NCBI GenBank assembly: GCA_024363285.1
Contig: AP024710.1
Location: forward strand, 2,016,001 to 2,080,000
Direction: 5' to 3'
DNA: 64,000 nucleotides
DNA from: Leptolinea sp. HRD-7
GTDB lineage: Bacteria > Chloroflexota > Anaerolineae > Anaerolineales > Anaerolineaceae
Positions 44,494-54,995 of the stretch are shown here, piece by piece. The first letter of the stretch is position 1; the number at the start of each line of letters is the position of its first letter. The notes beneath the pieces are model-generated. The model was not told the DNA's origin and made no database searches. It was given only the letters and a program-made list of their open reading frames with translations. A program made the translations under genes and the position numbers.

Positions 44494-45533
44494 GAGAACT
44501 GCTCCAGGAATCGGACGTCATTGGCCCAGAAATTTCGAATATCGGTGATGTGGTTGCGCAGCATGGAGATGCGTTCAGGCCCCATGCCGAAAGCGAAACC
44601 GGAGTATTCTGCCGGGTCGTACCCGCCGTTTTGCAGCACGACCGGGTGGATCATGCCGCAGCCGAGGATCTCGAGCCAGCCGGAGTTCTTGCACACCTGG
44701 CAGCCCGCGCCGTGACAGACGAAGCATTCCACGTCCATTTCGCCGCTAGGTTCCGTGAAGGGGAAGTATGACGGGCGCAGGCGGGTGCGGGCGTTGGCGC
44801 CGAACAGGCGGCGGGCGAAATCGGTCAGTGTGCCTTTCATGTCACCCATGGTGACATTTTTACCGACCATGATGCCTTCCACCTGGTGGAACTGTACTTC
44901 AGAGCGCGCGCTGATCTGCTCGTAGCGGTAGCACATGCCCGGCAGGATAACACGGATGGGTTCGGGGCAGTATTTGCGCATCACGTGTACCTGCCCGGGG
45001 GAGGTGTGGGTACGCAGGATAACGCCCGGCGTGGTGGTATAGAAGGTATCCCACATGTCACGCGCGGGGTGGTAGGCGGGTATGTTCAGCAGTTCGAAGT
45101 TGTATTCATCGGTTTCCACATCACGCGCGCGGTAAACCTGGAAGCCCATGTCACCGAAGATGCGGTAGATCTCACGCAGCATGCTGGTCTGCGGGTGCAG
45201 CCGGCCATGTGACGGCCGCCGTCCGGGCAGGGACACGTCCACCGCGCCTTTGGTCAGGTTGTTGGCCAGGGCGGCCTTCTTGATCTCCGCGGCGTGTTCT
45301 TCGAGCGCGGCTTCAAATTCTTTTTTCACCTGGTTGACGCGTTCACCGATCATCGGACGGATCTCGGCGGAAACCGTCTTCATCTGACTGAATATCTGGG
45401 TCATGGGGGCGCTGCGGCCCAGGTTGGCCACTTTCCATGCCTGCAGTTCTACTTCGCTGCTTACAGCCTGAAGGCTTTCTATGGCTTTCTGACGAAGCTC
45501 TTCCAGTTCATTGAGAATGGGATGCTCCTGCAT
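44490..45533 (-). CDS. pheS: Phenylalanine-tRNA ligase alpha subunit
   Basis: 347 aa class II synthetase subunit. N-terminal coiled coil (1-85), motif 2 region MCYRYEQISARSEVQFHQVEG, and motif 3 GFAFGMGPERISMLRN. Provides the aminoacylation site; active as alpha2beta2 with PheT. Behind a T-box that reads tRNA-Phe charging. Confidence 0.97.
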   Translation of the reverse strand: MQEHPILNELEELRQKAIESLQAVSSEVELQAWKVANLGRSAPMTQIFSQMKTVSAEIRPMIGERVNQVKKEFEAALEEHAAEIKKAALANNLTKGAVDVSLPGRRPSHGRLHPQTSMLREIYRIFGDMGFQVYRARDVETDEYNFELLNIPAYHPARDMWDTFYTTTPGVILRTHTSPGQVHVMRKYCPEPIRVILPGMCYRYEQISARSEVQFHQVEGIMVGKNVTMGDMKGTLTDFARRLFGANARTRLRPSYFPFTEPSGEMDVECFVCHGAGCQVCKNSGWLEILGCGMIHPVVLQNGGYDPAEYSGFAFGMGPERISMLRNHITDIRNFWANDVRFLEQFS

Positions 45534-45548
45534 TTCAACTCCTTCGTT

Positions 45549-45838
45549 AAATTAAAACTCCACCCCGCCAAGGGACGGGATGGGGTCCGTGGTACCACCC
45601 TTGTTGACAGCCGGAGCTGTCCGCTTGGTGCCAGATGGCTGTACCGGTGAGGGTACCTGGCGGCCGAATAACGCTGGCAAAACGGAGCGGGTTACTGCGA
45701 AGTTTTCACCCGGTCGGCTCAAGAGCGAACTTCAACTGATTTCTTCCGAATGCGCTTTTCAGCGGTCTTTCGATCCGGCGCATTTCTCTGGCGGGGCCTG
45801 TCAGCTTACTCTTCTCTGTCACAGCCTTTTTGTGTATT
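45549..45838 (-). promoter_or_regulatory. T-box leader of pheST
   Basis: Read on the minus strand, the conserved T-box sequence AAGGGTGGTACCACGG is at 45603-45588. It is followed by a terminator stem CCATCCCG/CGGGGTGG (45583-45576 with 45567-45560) and AGTTTTAATTT. Upstream about 230 nt can form stem I, where a TTC triplet (GAAGTTCGCTC, near 45735-45725) is a plausible Phe specifier. Uncharged tRNA-Phe would stabilise the antiterminator. This accounts for most of the 394-nt gap 45534-45927. Confidence 0.9.
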
Positions 45839-45844
45839 GTCATG

Positions 45845-45874
45845 ATAATATCCCGAAAGGGGGAAATATGTCAA
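45845..45874 (-). promoter_or_regulatory. pheST promoter
   Basis: On the minus strand -35 TTGACA (45874-45869), 18-nt spacer, -10 TATTAT (45850-45845). Confidence 0.8.
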
Positions 45875-45888
45875 GAGTTGGGCGGGGT

Positions 45889-45918
45889 GTGGGTTGGGGC
45901 ATGACCCAACCTGCAAGG
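45889..45918. repeat. Palindromic repeat, copy 1
   Basis: A 30-nt element centred on GGTTGGGGCATGACCCAACC, 27/30 identical to the copy at 47050-47079. It lies 9 nt downstream of the alpha/beta hydrolase stop and 14 nt behind the pheST -35. Confidence 0.85.
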
Positions 45919-45927
45919 AAAATCAAA

Positions 45928-47022
45928 TCACTTATCTGCCATATCAACCTTGCCCTTCAGCACATCCTCTTTGATGATTCTGGCCATCTTCTCCGGCTCT
46001 TCAAACAGCGGGCTGTGAGCTGACTCCTCGAAGGTGTAAAACCCCTTCACCGGCGCTTTCAGCGCGTTGAAAAACTCTTTTGCGAGGCTGTAGTTGACCG
46101 TGTAATCGTATATCCCGTGGAAGAAGTAGACGGGGATCTTTACTTCGGGCACTTCTTTTGTGATATCGGTTTTCAATTGAGCGTTGAAGGTGGTACTGCC
46201 GTAAGCTACTTTACCGCGCCACAGGTTGATCTTTTCCGCCACGCTGTACTCGCGGAACGCGAATGACGGCAGCAGCAGCCCGGTGACGATCGAATCCATG
46301 CCGTGGATCGTGCCGATCCCCAGGGTGTGCATGCCCGGGTCGCGCATGCTGGCGTATGAGGCGGGCAAGGGGATGGAGTCCGGGGTCACCGCGGCTTTTT
46401 CCATTTCCGCCAGCATCTTTGTGTTGCCGTTCTTCTTGAATTCGGCCAGCATGTAGTCATACGCCAGCATCTCGGATTTCAAATGGTTGGTTATCTGCGC
46501 CACCACGATGTAGGCATGGTAATTTTCAGGCGCGCGATGCACCGCCTGTATGGCGTAGAAGGTGCCGCCGGAATGACCCATCAGGTAGATCTTGTCCTGG
46601 TAGAAGCGTTCACGCAAATACTTTGTCACCTCGAGGACGTCCGAAACCAATAGATCGGTGGTCATGCTTTCTCTGGGGATGTTCGGGTCAAACGAAGTAC
46701 CCATGCCGCGCATATCCCACCAGACGGTGGTGAAGTACTCGTCCATGCCGGTGGGGTATTGCTGCGTCAGGAAGTAATCCGGGATACCGCCGTGGATGTA
46801 CAACAGCACCGGGTTAGACAGGTTCTTGCTCTTGATGAACATACCCTGACGGGATCCGTTAATGCTCACGAAGACTTTTTCCGACAGGCTGTTTGGCAAT
46901 TGTTTGCCGTCTTTATCCAAAAAGGGAGCCGGTTTACCCGGGCTTACCATAGCCAGCAAAATTGCAGGGATCACAATTATCAGGATCAATATTGTCAGTA
47001 GAATTTGCATGATCTTTTTCAT
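45928..47022 (-). CDS. Alpha/beta hydrolase, membrane-anchored
   Basis: About 364 aa. One N-terminal transmembrane or signal-anchor helix (MKKIMQILLTILILIIVIPA) then an alpha/beta hydrolase fold: oxyanion strand VLLYIHGGIPD, DMRGMGTS, nucleophile elbow LMGHSGGTFYA, acid in YFFHGIYDYTVN, and His in ESAHSPLFEEP. It resembles proline iminopeptidase-like esterases; substrate unknown. Start set at ATG 47022; ATG 47046 (8 more residues) is also possible. The open frame continues to 47277 but that would pass through the repeat and into the opposite gene. Flanked on both sides by the palindromic repeat. Confidence 0.85.
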   Translation of the reverse strand: MKKIMQILLTILILIIVIPAILLAMVSPGKPAPFLDKDGKQLPNSLSEKVFVSINGSRQGMFIKSKNLSNPVLLYIHGGIPDYFLTQQYPTGMDEYFTTVWWDMRGMGTSFDPNIPRESMTTDLLVSDVLEVTKYLRERFYQDKIYLMGHSGGTFYAIQAVHRAPENYHAYIVVAQITNHLKSEMLAYDYMLAEFKKNGNTKMLAEMEKAAVTPDSIPLPASYASMRDPGMHTLGIGTIHGMDSIVTGLLLPSFAFREYSVAEKINLWRGKVAYGSTTFNAQLKTDITKEVPEVKIPVYFFHGIYDYTVNYSLAKEFFNALKAPVKGFYTFEESAHSPLFEEPEKMARIIKEDVLKGKVDMADK

Positions 47023-47049
47023 CCGGATTTGAAATTTCCTTTCCATACA

Positions 47050-47079
47050 GTAGGTTGGGTCATGACCCAACCTACAAGG
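47050..47079. repeat. Palindromic repeat, copy 2
   Basis: GTAGGTTGGGTCATGACCCAACCTAC (47050-47075) is a perfect 26-bp palindrome followed by AAGG shared with copy 1. It lies just upstream of the hydrolase start. Confidence 0.88.
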
Positions 47080-47170
47080 GCAGGTGTGTTTCACGGATTT
47101 CGCCAATCTGTATAATGTGAGATTATAGAAGAAATTCGCTATTGCCGTAGACACTTCCGGAGATTGACCA

Positions 47171-48397
47171 ATGAAAACAGCATACAGGTCCGCCATCATT
47201 TTTCTCGTCACCCTTTTCCTATTCGGCAGCGGATTTACCCCGGCTGCCCCCACTGACACACTGAAGGTAGCATTCATCGGGCCGGACCGTAACCTCTACA
47301 CGTGGACATCCGCCGGCGGAACCAAGAAGATATTTGACGCCGGCGACCTGAACGACCTGAGAATCTCCGGTGACGGCAGTTTTATCGCCTTTACCCGGCA
47401 TGACACCGAAGGCCGGATATTCCTCTGGATGTGTAATTTTGACGGAAGCAACCCTCATGAGTTAATGACCCGTGAAGACCTGTCAACCCTGAAGACCAAC
47501 GCGGACAGCACCAGCGCGGGGCCTGTCAATTTACGATGGATACCGGGAACCCACACACTTACATTCACCAGCTATGAAATCTTCGATGGGCCCGGTATGG
47601 TCTTGAATGATGACCTGATCACGGTGGATGGCGACACGGGGGAATGGTCTGCGTTGCTAAAGCCCCATCATGGCGGGGTGGCGGCGTTCTCACCGGATGG
47701 TAAGTGGATGGCTTTATCCACACCATCAAATATATCGATAATGGATGTGAACGGCATCCCCGCTCCCGGGCCGGGATTGGATTTCCCCGCCGTGATGACC
47801 TATTCAGAATACCAGTATTATCCCGAACCTGTGTGGGCATCTGACTCCTCACGGCTGGCGGTTTTCATCCCAACAGATGACCCGATGGATGAACCGCGCG
47901 GAAAGTCATCCATCTGGATCATCGATACCGTTGGAAGCCAGCCGGTGCGGCAGGTGCAGATCACCCCGCAGTTTATCGGCCCAGTGACTATCGCGCCGGA
48001 TCTAACGAAATTCTTCTATATTCGCGAAGTAGGAAATCCAATAGAAAATCGGCGTGAATTGCGTACCGCGTTGATCAACGGAGCGAACGGTTTTACCGTT
48101 TTTAGCGGCAACGCACCTGATGTTTTCGGTTGGGCACCTGACGGCAATGTGTTTGCTTTCCGCTCGACCATGGAAGACCCTATCACCGTCAGCCAGATGA
48201 ACGGTTCTATTGGAGACCTGAAAGGTACAGAACGCGCGGACTGGTTCAAATGGGTGGATTCCAATCGTTTTCTGTTCACACGGGTGACCGATGATACCGT
48301 CGAACTAACACTTGGGGATCGAAAAGAGGGCAACCAATTACTGGCCGCCCTCCCGGTTTCCACTTATTTTCGGATGCTGGTTGATTTCGTTCAATAA
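47171..48397 (+). CDS. Secreted TolB/PD40-like beta-propeller protein
   Basis: 408 aa. Signal peptide (AIIFLVTLFLFGSGFTPAAPT, about 9-30). Repeated blade motifs such as ISGDGSFIAFTR, FSPDGKWMALS, WASDSSRLAVF and WAPDGNVFAFR are WD40-like PD40 repeats that form a beta propeller. No enzymatic domain. Opposite to its neighbours; its stop is 3 nt from that of pyrH. Confidence 0.8.
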   Translation: MKTAYRSAIIFLVTLFLFGSGFTPAAPTDTLKVAFIGPDRNLYTWTSAGGTKKIFDAGDLNDLRISGDGSFIAFTRHDTEGRIFLWMCNFDGSNPHELMTREDLSTLKTNADSTSAGPVNLRWIPGTHTLTFTSYEIFDGPGMVLNDDLITVDGDTGEWSALLKPHHGGVAAFSPDGKWMALSTPSNISIMDVNGIPAPGPGLDFPAVMTYSEYQYYPEPVWASDSSRLAVFIPTDDPMDEPRGKSSIWIIDTVGSQPVRQVQITPQFIGPVTIAPDLTKFFYIREVGNPIENRRELRTALINGANGFTVFSGNAPDVFGWAPDGNVFAFRSTMEDPITVSQMNGSIGDLKGTERADWFKWVDSNRFLFTRVTDDTVELTLGDRKEGNQLLAALPVSTYFRMLVDFVQ

Positions 48398-48400
48398 CCA

Positions 48401-49790
<1,390 letters not shown>

Positions 49791-49824
49791 TCACCCTTCG
49801 TCAAAAATACCAGGTTGTTAAAAA

Positions 49825-50685
49825 TTATAAAACATCTTCCACAGCGTCGCCGTCAACATGACCGCCGAGTTTGGCGAGGGTGGCGGCTCCGAGAAGGTCT
49901 TTATCTTCCACATCGCTGTCATCTAACAGGCTGCTCTTGATGGCAGCAACGCGCACAGCCGGTTGAGAAACGTCATCGGTTTCGGGTTCTTCTTCTTTGC
50001 GCAGAGCTTTACCTTCAATCGCCGCGTCGGCAATTTTGCCAACCAGCAGTTTGATGGCGCGGATGGCGTCGTCATTGGAGGGAATAACATAATCAACGCC
50101 GCGGGGATCACAGTTGGTATCCATCAGGGCGATGACCGGAATGTTCATGATGTTGGCTTCATGCACGGCAGTTTCTTCACGGCCCACATCTACCACGAAA
50201 ACCAGGTCAGGCAGGCGTTTCATTTTACGCACACCGCTCAAGCGGACGAGAAGGCGGTTGATCTCACGGTCAATCAGCAAACCTTCTTTTTTGGTCAGAC
50301 GGTTGATGTCACCCGTTTCACGCATCTTTTCCAGGCGGTCGAGCTCAAGAATACGCTGATAAATGGTTACCCAGTTTGTCAGCATACCGCCCAACCATCG
50401 TTCGGTGACGTAGGGCATCCCGCAGCGGATGGCTTCTTCTTTGATAGTTTCCTGCGCCTGGCGTTTGGTGCCGACAAACAATACTGTTCCGCCGGCAGCT
50501 ACGGTATCGCGGACGAGGCTGTAAGCTGTGTTGATGGCTTTTACAGTCTGCTGCAGGTCAATAATGTGGATACCATTACGTTCGGTGAAGATGAACGGGC
50601 GCATGGCCGGGTTCCACTTGTTGGTGCGGTGACCAAAATGCACGCCGCTTTCCAACAGGGCTTTCATGGATATGACAGTTGACAT
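49825..50685 (-). CDS. rpsB: 30S ribosomal protein uS2
   Basis: 286 aa. [28 protein letters not shown] is the standard N-terminus; ATG 50685 is preceded by AAAGGAG. A longer frame to 50727 has no support. C-terminal extension (about 240-286, acidic, ending DGDAVEDVL) is longer than in E. coli. First gene of rpsB-tsf-pyrH. Confidence 0.96.
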   Translation of the reverse strand: MSTVISMKALLESGVHFGHRTNKWNPAMRPFIFTERNGIHIIDLQQTVKAINTAYSLVRDTVAAGGTVLFVGTKRQAQETIKEEAIRCGMPYVTERWLGGMLTNWVTIYQRILELDRLEKMRETGDINRLTKKEGLLIDREINRLLVRLSGVRKMKRLPDLVFVVDVGREETAVHEANIMNIPVIALMDTNCDPRGVDYVIPSNDDAIRAIKLLVGKIADAAIEGKALRKEEEPETDDVSQPAVRVAAIKSSLLDDSDVEDKDLLGAATLAKLGGHVDGDAVEDVL

Positions 50686-50812
50686 AATACGCGGGCTCCT
50701 TTTTGCGTTTTCTGCCGCTTCCTTCATCCCGGCCCACCACCGTTCATAACGGCACGCGAGGTCAGTCCAGAAGCGTGAGGGATAAGTGTCTTTGCCTTAG
50801 CAAAGCGAACCG

Positions 50813-50841
50813 AGTATATCATATATTATGGCTGGCAACAA
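50813..50841 (-). promoter_or_regulatory. rpsB promoter
   Basis: Minus strand -35 TTGTTG (50841-50836), 17-nt spacer, -10 TATACT (50818-50813). The resulting leader of about 120 nt starts with a CTTTGC/GCAAAG hairpin and could hold S2 feedback elements. Confidence 0.6.
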
Positions 50842-50904
50842 TCGTTGATTTTCTGTGTCAACCTAATGAGAAATAAAAAATCCTTTTCCACTATAATTAA
50901 TCAC

Positions 50905-51501
50905 ATGGAAAATAATATTGATCGCGCTCAGGTTGTACTAACAGAACGCTTCAGAGAAGCGTTCTGGTTGGCGATGGACCTTCACGCAAATCAACGTCGG
51001 AAAGGATCGGGGACTCCGTATATTGCCCATTTATTGGGTGTTGCAAGTCTGGTACTGGAATACGGCGGGAATGAAGATGAGGCAATCGCCGCGTTGCTGC
51101 ATGACGCCGTGGAAGACCAGGGCGGGAAACCGACCCGACAATTGATTGCGGAAAAATTCGGTGAAACTGTCGCGCAGATTGTGGATGGCTGTACCGATGC
51201 TGATACAATGCCCAAACCACCCTGGTTGGAACGCAAAAAGTCTTACATCGAACATATCCCAAAGGCATCGTCATCTGTAAAGTTGGTTTCAGCCTGTGAC
51301 AAACTCTATAACGTGAGAACTATTCTGGCGGATTACCGCAGAATAGGCGATGAAATCTGGGAGCGGTTTAAAGGTGGAAAAAAAGATGGTTCCCTCTGGT
51401 ACTACCAGGAGCTGGTAGAAGCGTATAAAGAATCAGGCAGCCACCCGGTATATGATGAATTGGAACGGGTGGTTAATGAATTACGTTTGTTGGTTCAATA
51501 G
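50905..51501 (+). CDS. HD-domain hydrolase, RelA/SpoT-hydrolase-like
   Basis: 198 aa from ATG 50905. HD motifs are visible: AMDLHANQRRKGSGTPYIAHLLGVA (metal-binding His), AALLHDAVED (HD pair) and VKLVSACDKLYNVRTILAD, like the (p)ppGpp hydrolase domain of SpoT or Mesh1 without a synthetase, TGS or ACT domain. Could hydrolyse ppGpp or other nucleotides; not decided. A consensus TATAAT ends 7 nt before the ATG, so a leaderless mRNA is likely; the upstream in-frame start (50845) has no SD either. Confidence 0.85.
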   Translation: MENNIDRAQVVLTERFREAFWLAMDLHANQRRKGSGTPYIAHLLGVASLVLEYGGNEDEAIAALLHDAVEDQGGKPTRQLIAEKFGETVAQIVDGCTDADTMPKPPWLERKKSYIEHIPKASSSVKLVSACDKLYNVRTILADYRRIGDEIWERFKGGKKDGSLWYYQELVEAYKESGSHPVYDELERVVNELRLLVQ

Positions 51502-51620
51502 CCGCACTTGTTCCGCGTTATTGCGCCGCTGGATTAAACACGAAAATAACCGGCAAGTACATTCCGGGAAACTCTGACGCACACCCGGATAGTTCGGTAT
51601 ACAGGTTGGGAGGTTTCTTT

Positions 51621-52394
51621 ATGCATATTGTTGTTACCAATGATGATGGTGTATTCGCTCCGGGATTATTGGCGCTGGCTGCGGCTTTAAAACGCCTGGG
51701 AAAAGTCAGTGTTGTAGCGCCTGACCATAACTGGTCTGCATCGGGGCATGTAAAAACGCTGCACCGCCCCCTGCGCGTAAAAGAAGTGGAACTGGAAGAC
51801 GGAACTCCGGCACTGGCCTGTGACGGGGCGCCATCAGACTGCATCGCCCTGGCGGCGCTGGGATTGCTGCCCGAGCCGATTGATTTTGTTGTATCGGGAA
51901 TCAACCCGAATGCCAATCTGGGTCACGATTTGACCTACAGCGGAACGGTCACCGCCGCGATGGAGGGCGCCATCTGGGGCATTCCGTCTGTCGCTGTGTC
52001 CGTCGACGCGCCGGAATATCACCGCGGGCCGCTGGATTACACCGTTTCAGCTGAGATGGGCTGCCGCGTGGTGGAGAAGTTGATGCACAATCCCATTTCT
52101 CCCGATGTTTTGCTGAATGTCAATGTGCCCTACCTGCCGGCTGACCAGTTGAAGGGCTTTGCCATTACCCGGCAGGGGCTGCGCATCTACCGGGATGAAC
52201 TGGTCAAACGTGAAGATCCCCGCGGGCGTGCGTATTACTGGATCGGCGGGGAACCACCCACCGGTGTAAAAGAAGATGGGACGGATATCGGTGAAGTTTC
52301 CAACGGGTATGTGTCCGTCACGCCCATTCAGTTGGATCTGACGGCACATAAAATGATCAGTGACTTGAAGAAATGGGACCTTCAATTACAATAG
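51621..52394 (+). CDS. surE: 5'/3'-nucleotidase SurE
   Basis: 257 aa metal-dependent phosphatase. MHIVVTNDDGVFAPGLLALA with metal ligands Asp8 and Asp9, VVAPDHNWSASGHVKT (metal Ser), CDGAPSDCIALA and GINPNANLGHDLTYSGTVTAAMEG. ATG 51621 is 6 nt after GGGAGGT, which decides against the in-frame TTG at 51606. Confidence 0.95.
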   Translation: MHIVVTNDDGVFAPGLLALAAALKRLGKVSVVAPDHNWSASGHVKTLHRPLRVKEVELEDGTPALACDGAPSDCIALAALGLLPEPIDFVVSGINPNANLGHDLTYSGTVTAAMEGAIWGIPSVAVSVDAPEYHRGPLDYTVSAEMGCRVVEKLMHNPISPDVLLNVNVPYLPADQLKGFAITRQGLRIYRDELVKREDPRGRAYYWIGGEPPTGVKEDGTDIGEVSNGYVSVTPIQLDLTAHKMISDLKKWDLQLQ

Positions 52395-52430
52395 GCCTCA
52401 TTCAGTCAGAACATTGTACATAAACAGGTG

Positions 52431-52466
52431 ACCGGGATCGAGCGCTATTGATCCCGGTTCGTTTTT
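52431..52466 (+). terminator. Terminator after surE
   Basis: ACCGGGATC (52431-52439) pairs with GATCCCGGT (52450-52458), then TCGTTTTT. It overlaps the last codons of the converging membrane-protein gene. Confidence 0.75.
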
Positions 52467-53161
52467 AACCGTCGAAAGTAAAAACCGGACAATATTCCCG
52501 TCACAATCGCGGCCAGCCAGTTTATGGTGATTGCCGCCACTTCATAGCGATAATCTCTGTCTATGCCGTATTGCACCGAGTACCCGATGATTGCCAGAAC
52601 GCACAGGATTACAGGCAGGGTGAGTACCACCCGCAAAGACTTTTCCAGGCGACTGTTGAAATTCAGGCTTTGTCCCAGAAAGAAAAAGGCGATGGCCATC
52701 AGGCTGAATCCCAGCTCTTCCAACGCGATGAAGATTCCATGCCCGTTGTACTGAGTCAACAGGGCGATGCCCTCCGATTGCCCCTGCATAACGCTGACCG
52801 GAACCACCGCGATTTGAACCCAATAATTGGTCATCAACGTCAACGCGGACATGATGGCAAAAATCACGGCGATTGAGGAGAAGATTTTCTTATCTGCAGG
52901 AGCGTTAAAGTGGAAGGCAACCGTGAAGAAAAGGAAAACACACAATTGCACACAGGCGGCATACATCCAGAAATAGTCGCGGGGGAAATACGTGAGTAGA
53001 TCTGCATACGGGTAGTCCATGCAGTTTGACAAACAATTCGGGCCCGAAGGGGGAATGGCGATCATCGCCAGCCCGAATGTGATAATGGTCAAAACGGCGA
53101 GAGACCAGGATGAGATCACCCCGATATTTCCGGCTGTCAGCTCGTTATTCTTCATTTCCAT
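52445..53161 (-). CDS. Six-TM hypothetical membrane protein
   Basis: 238 aa with about six transmembrane helices, in DUF4386-like style, but I cannot confirm the family. The first extracytoplasmic loop is Cys- and Pro-containing (PPSGPNCLSNCMDYPYADLL). Start MEMKNN or the third codon MKNN. No functional clue from the neighbours. Confidence 0.75.
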   Translation of the reverse strand: MEMKNNELTAGNIGVISSWSLAVLTIITFGLAMIAIPPSGPNCLSNCMDYPYADLLTYFPRDYFWMYAACVQLCVFLFFTVAFHFNAPADKKIFSSIAVIFAIMSALTLMTNYWVQIAVVPVSVMQGQSEGIALLTQYNGHGIFIALEELGFSLMAIAFFFLGQSLNFNSRLEKSLRVVLTLPVILCVLAIIGYSVQYGIDRDYRYEVAAITINWLAAIVTGILSGFYFRRLKTNRDQ

Positions 53162-53258
53162 CCCCGTGATCCTTTATCTGCGATAAATTCCGGAAACTTA
53201 TGGAGATAGCCGGTTTACTTTGTTATTAACAGACGAATATGCCATCGATTTTATTCGG

Positions 53259-53789
53259 TCACCGGTTGACTTCCCACGCCAGGTGTTGGATTTCAGGGGC
53301 GATCAACTTTTCCCAGGCAAGCTGTACGGCAGCCGGTGAACCGGGTGTTGACATGATCACCTTTCCTTTGTACACGCCGGCTACGGCCCGCGAAAACATG
53401 GCAGCCGCTCCAACCTGTTCATAACTGAGCAGGCGGAATATCTCGCCAAAGCCGGGTATCATTTTTTCGAGTTTGCGGGCAATCACATCAAACGTAGTAT
53501 CCCGCCTGGAGAGGCCTGTCCCGCCGTTGAACAGGATGATCTGGGTATCGGTTTGTACCAGCTTTTCGATCAAACCATCAATCTGGTCCGGTTCATCGGG
53601 CACGATCGTGTAGTCAACCAGCACCAGGCCTGCGGCCGCGATCCGGTCTTTAAGGTAACGGCCGTTCACATCGGTTTCTTCTGTGCGTGTATCACTCACG
53701 GTGACAATAGATACGCGAGCCGGAGGTATGTTGTCTGCTTTGTGGTGGTGTTCGGTTTTACCTGATGGTAAATTCCTGTTGTTTTCCAT
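53259..53789 (-). CDS. moaB: Molybdenum cofactor biosynthesis protein MoaB-like
   Basis: 176 aa. MoCF/MogA-type fold: [18 protein letters not shown] (about 27-44), [20 protein letters not shown] (molybdopterin-binding GGTG), [26 protein letters not shown]. The first 22 residues are a His-rich extension (TEHHHKAD). It adenylylates molybdopterin in the MogA branch, while the exact role of MoaB is less certain. No other mo-cofactor gene is nearby. Confidence 0.9.
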   Translation of the reverse strand: MENNRNLPSGKTEHHHKADNIPPARVSIVTVSDTRTEETDVNGRYLKDRIAAAGLVLVDYTIVPDEPDQIDGLIEKLVQTDTQIILFNGGTGLSRRDTTFDVIARKLEKMIPGFGEIFRLLSYEQVGAAAMFSRAVAGVYKGKVIMSTPGSPAAVQLAWEKLIAPEIQHLAWEVNR

Positions 53790-53933
53790 TTTCTCTCCAC
53801 GTTTTGATTGACTGATAGTATTGTACTCAACCTTAATGATCAGGCAGAGTCTTTTTTTTTTGACGTCTTCATCTTATTGCACCAAAAGTCTCACCAAAAT
53901 CTCATGTTTCCACAAAAAGTGCCTTAATCGGAT

Positions 53934-53942
53934 TGGTATAAT
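53934..53942 (+). promoter_or_regulatory. Extended -10 promoter immediately before the CAP/LysM gene
   Basis: TGGTATAAT at 53934-53942. The GTG start at 53949 falls at the expected transcription start, suggesting a leaderless mRNA. Confidence 0.6.
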
Positions 53943-53948
53943 GTGGGT

Positions 53949-54995
53949 GTGAACGAAAAACGAACATATTGTCTTATCTCATTTTTTATTGCCCTTTGTA
54001 TGCTAATCCCGGCTATACCGGTACAGGCAGACGATTCTGGCAACGTGTATGACATGATCGCCGGGGTCAACGCGGTGCGTTCGGCGAATGGGCTGTCTCC
54101 TTTAGAAATTGATGGCGCGCTGATGGCTTCCGCTCAGGCGCATGCCGAATATATGGCCAGCACCGGCGTTTGTTCGCATACCGGCTCTGGTGGTACAACC
54201 GCCAAACAGCGTATGGTCAATGCCGGTTATGGCGGTGGCGCAACCGTGTTTGGAACGGAGAATATTTACTGCGGCGGACGATCCGTATCAGAAGTTGTCA
54301 ACTGGTGGCAGGGCGATGAATGGCACTTACTTCCGTATAATACGGCCGAATACCGTTCCATCGGCGGCGGCATTGCCAAGGGAGCCAACGGGTTGTATTT
54401 TGTGATCGATGTAGCTTATACGGCTGGAGGCAAGTCATCAGGCGGCTCGTCGAGTGGAACAACCAGTGGTACATCAGGTTCTGTATCCAGTACCACAGTA
54501 GCCGCGCAGAGAGTCAACCCGGTGATCACCGCCACACTTCAACCTGACGGGTCTTTGATCCATGAGGTTCAACAGGGGCAGGCATTTTGGAGCATTGCGG
54601 TTGCATACGGCATCAAGATCAACGATATCATCAATATGAACAATCTTAACGGCAACTCTGTCTTGAGCATTGGGCAGAAGCTGCGGATTCATGGGCCATA
54701 CACTCCTACCCCGGTTCTATCTGAAACGCCAACACCCGAACCGGATACTCCCACTCCCACAATTACTCAAACACCAACAATCACTCCAACACCTACCCAG
54801 ACGTTGACACCTACCCCGCGCCCATTATTTGAGGGTGCCATGGGACTACAGAATATTGACCGCCGTGGTTTGGGTATTGGAATGGTAATAGTCTGTGTGG
54901 TGGGTCTTGGATTGATGATCGTCTCTGGTATGCGGAAAAAGAAAGAAAAACCGGAAGATATTGACCCCCTTAATCCTCCGATTGATTCTCTCTAG
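53949..54995 (+). CDS. Secreted CAP (SCP/PR1) and LysM protein with C-terminal anchor
   Basis: 348 aa from GTG 53949 (GTG 53943 also in frame). Signal peptide ([20 protein letters not shown]), CAP domain (about 35-155, with [18 protein letters not shown] and the terminal [13 protein letters not shown]), Ser/Gly linker, one LysM motif ([28 protein letters not shown], about 198-242) for peptidoglycan or glycan binding, a Thr/Pro-rich stretch (about 250-285) and a C-terminal transmembrane helix with basic tail. It is probably attached to the cell envelope. Confidence 0.85.
   Translation: MNEKRTYCLISFFIALCMLIPAIPVQADDSGNVYDMIAGVNAVRSANGLSPLEIDGALMASAQAHAEYMASTGVCSHTGSGGTTAKQRMVNAGYGGGATVFGTENIYCGGRSVSEVVNWWQGDEWHLLPYNTAEYRSIGGGIAKGANGLYFVIDVAYTAGGKSSGGSSSGTTSGTSGSVSSTTVAAQRVNPVITATLQPDGSLIHEVQQGQAFWSIAVAYGIKINDIINMNNLNGNSVLSIGQKLRIHGPYTPTPVLSETPTPEPDTPTPTITQTPTITPTPTQTLTPTPRPLFEGAMGLQNIDRRGLGIGMVIVCVVGLGLMIVSGMRKKKEKPEDIDPLNPPIDSL

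Noticed and set aside
47023..47277. N-terminal extension of the alpha/beta hydrolase frame
   Set aside because: It would read through the palindromic repeat and over the start of the opposite beta-propeller gene; the natural signal-anchor begins at 47022.
54240..54840. Thr/Pro-rich stretch of the CAP/LysM protein as a frameshift product
   Set aside because: TPTPTxT linkers are common in secreted proteins of this kind of genome, and the frame continues into a proper membrane anchor.
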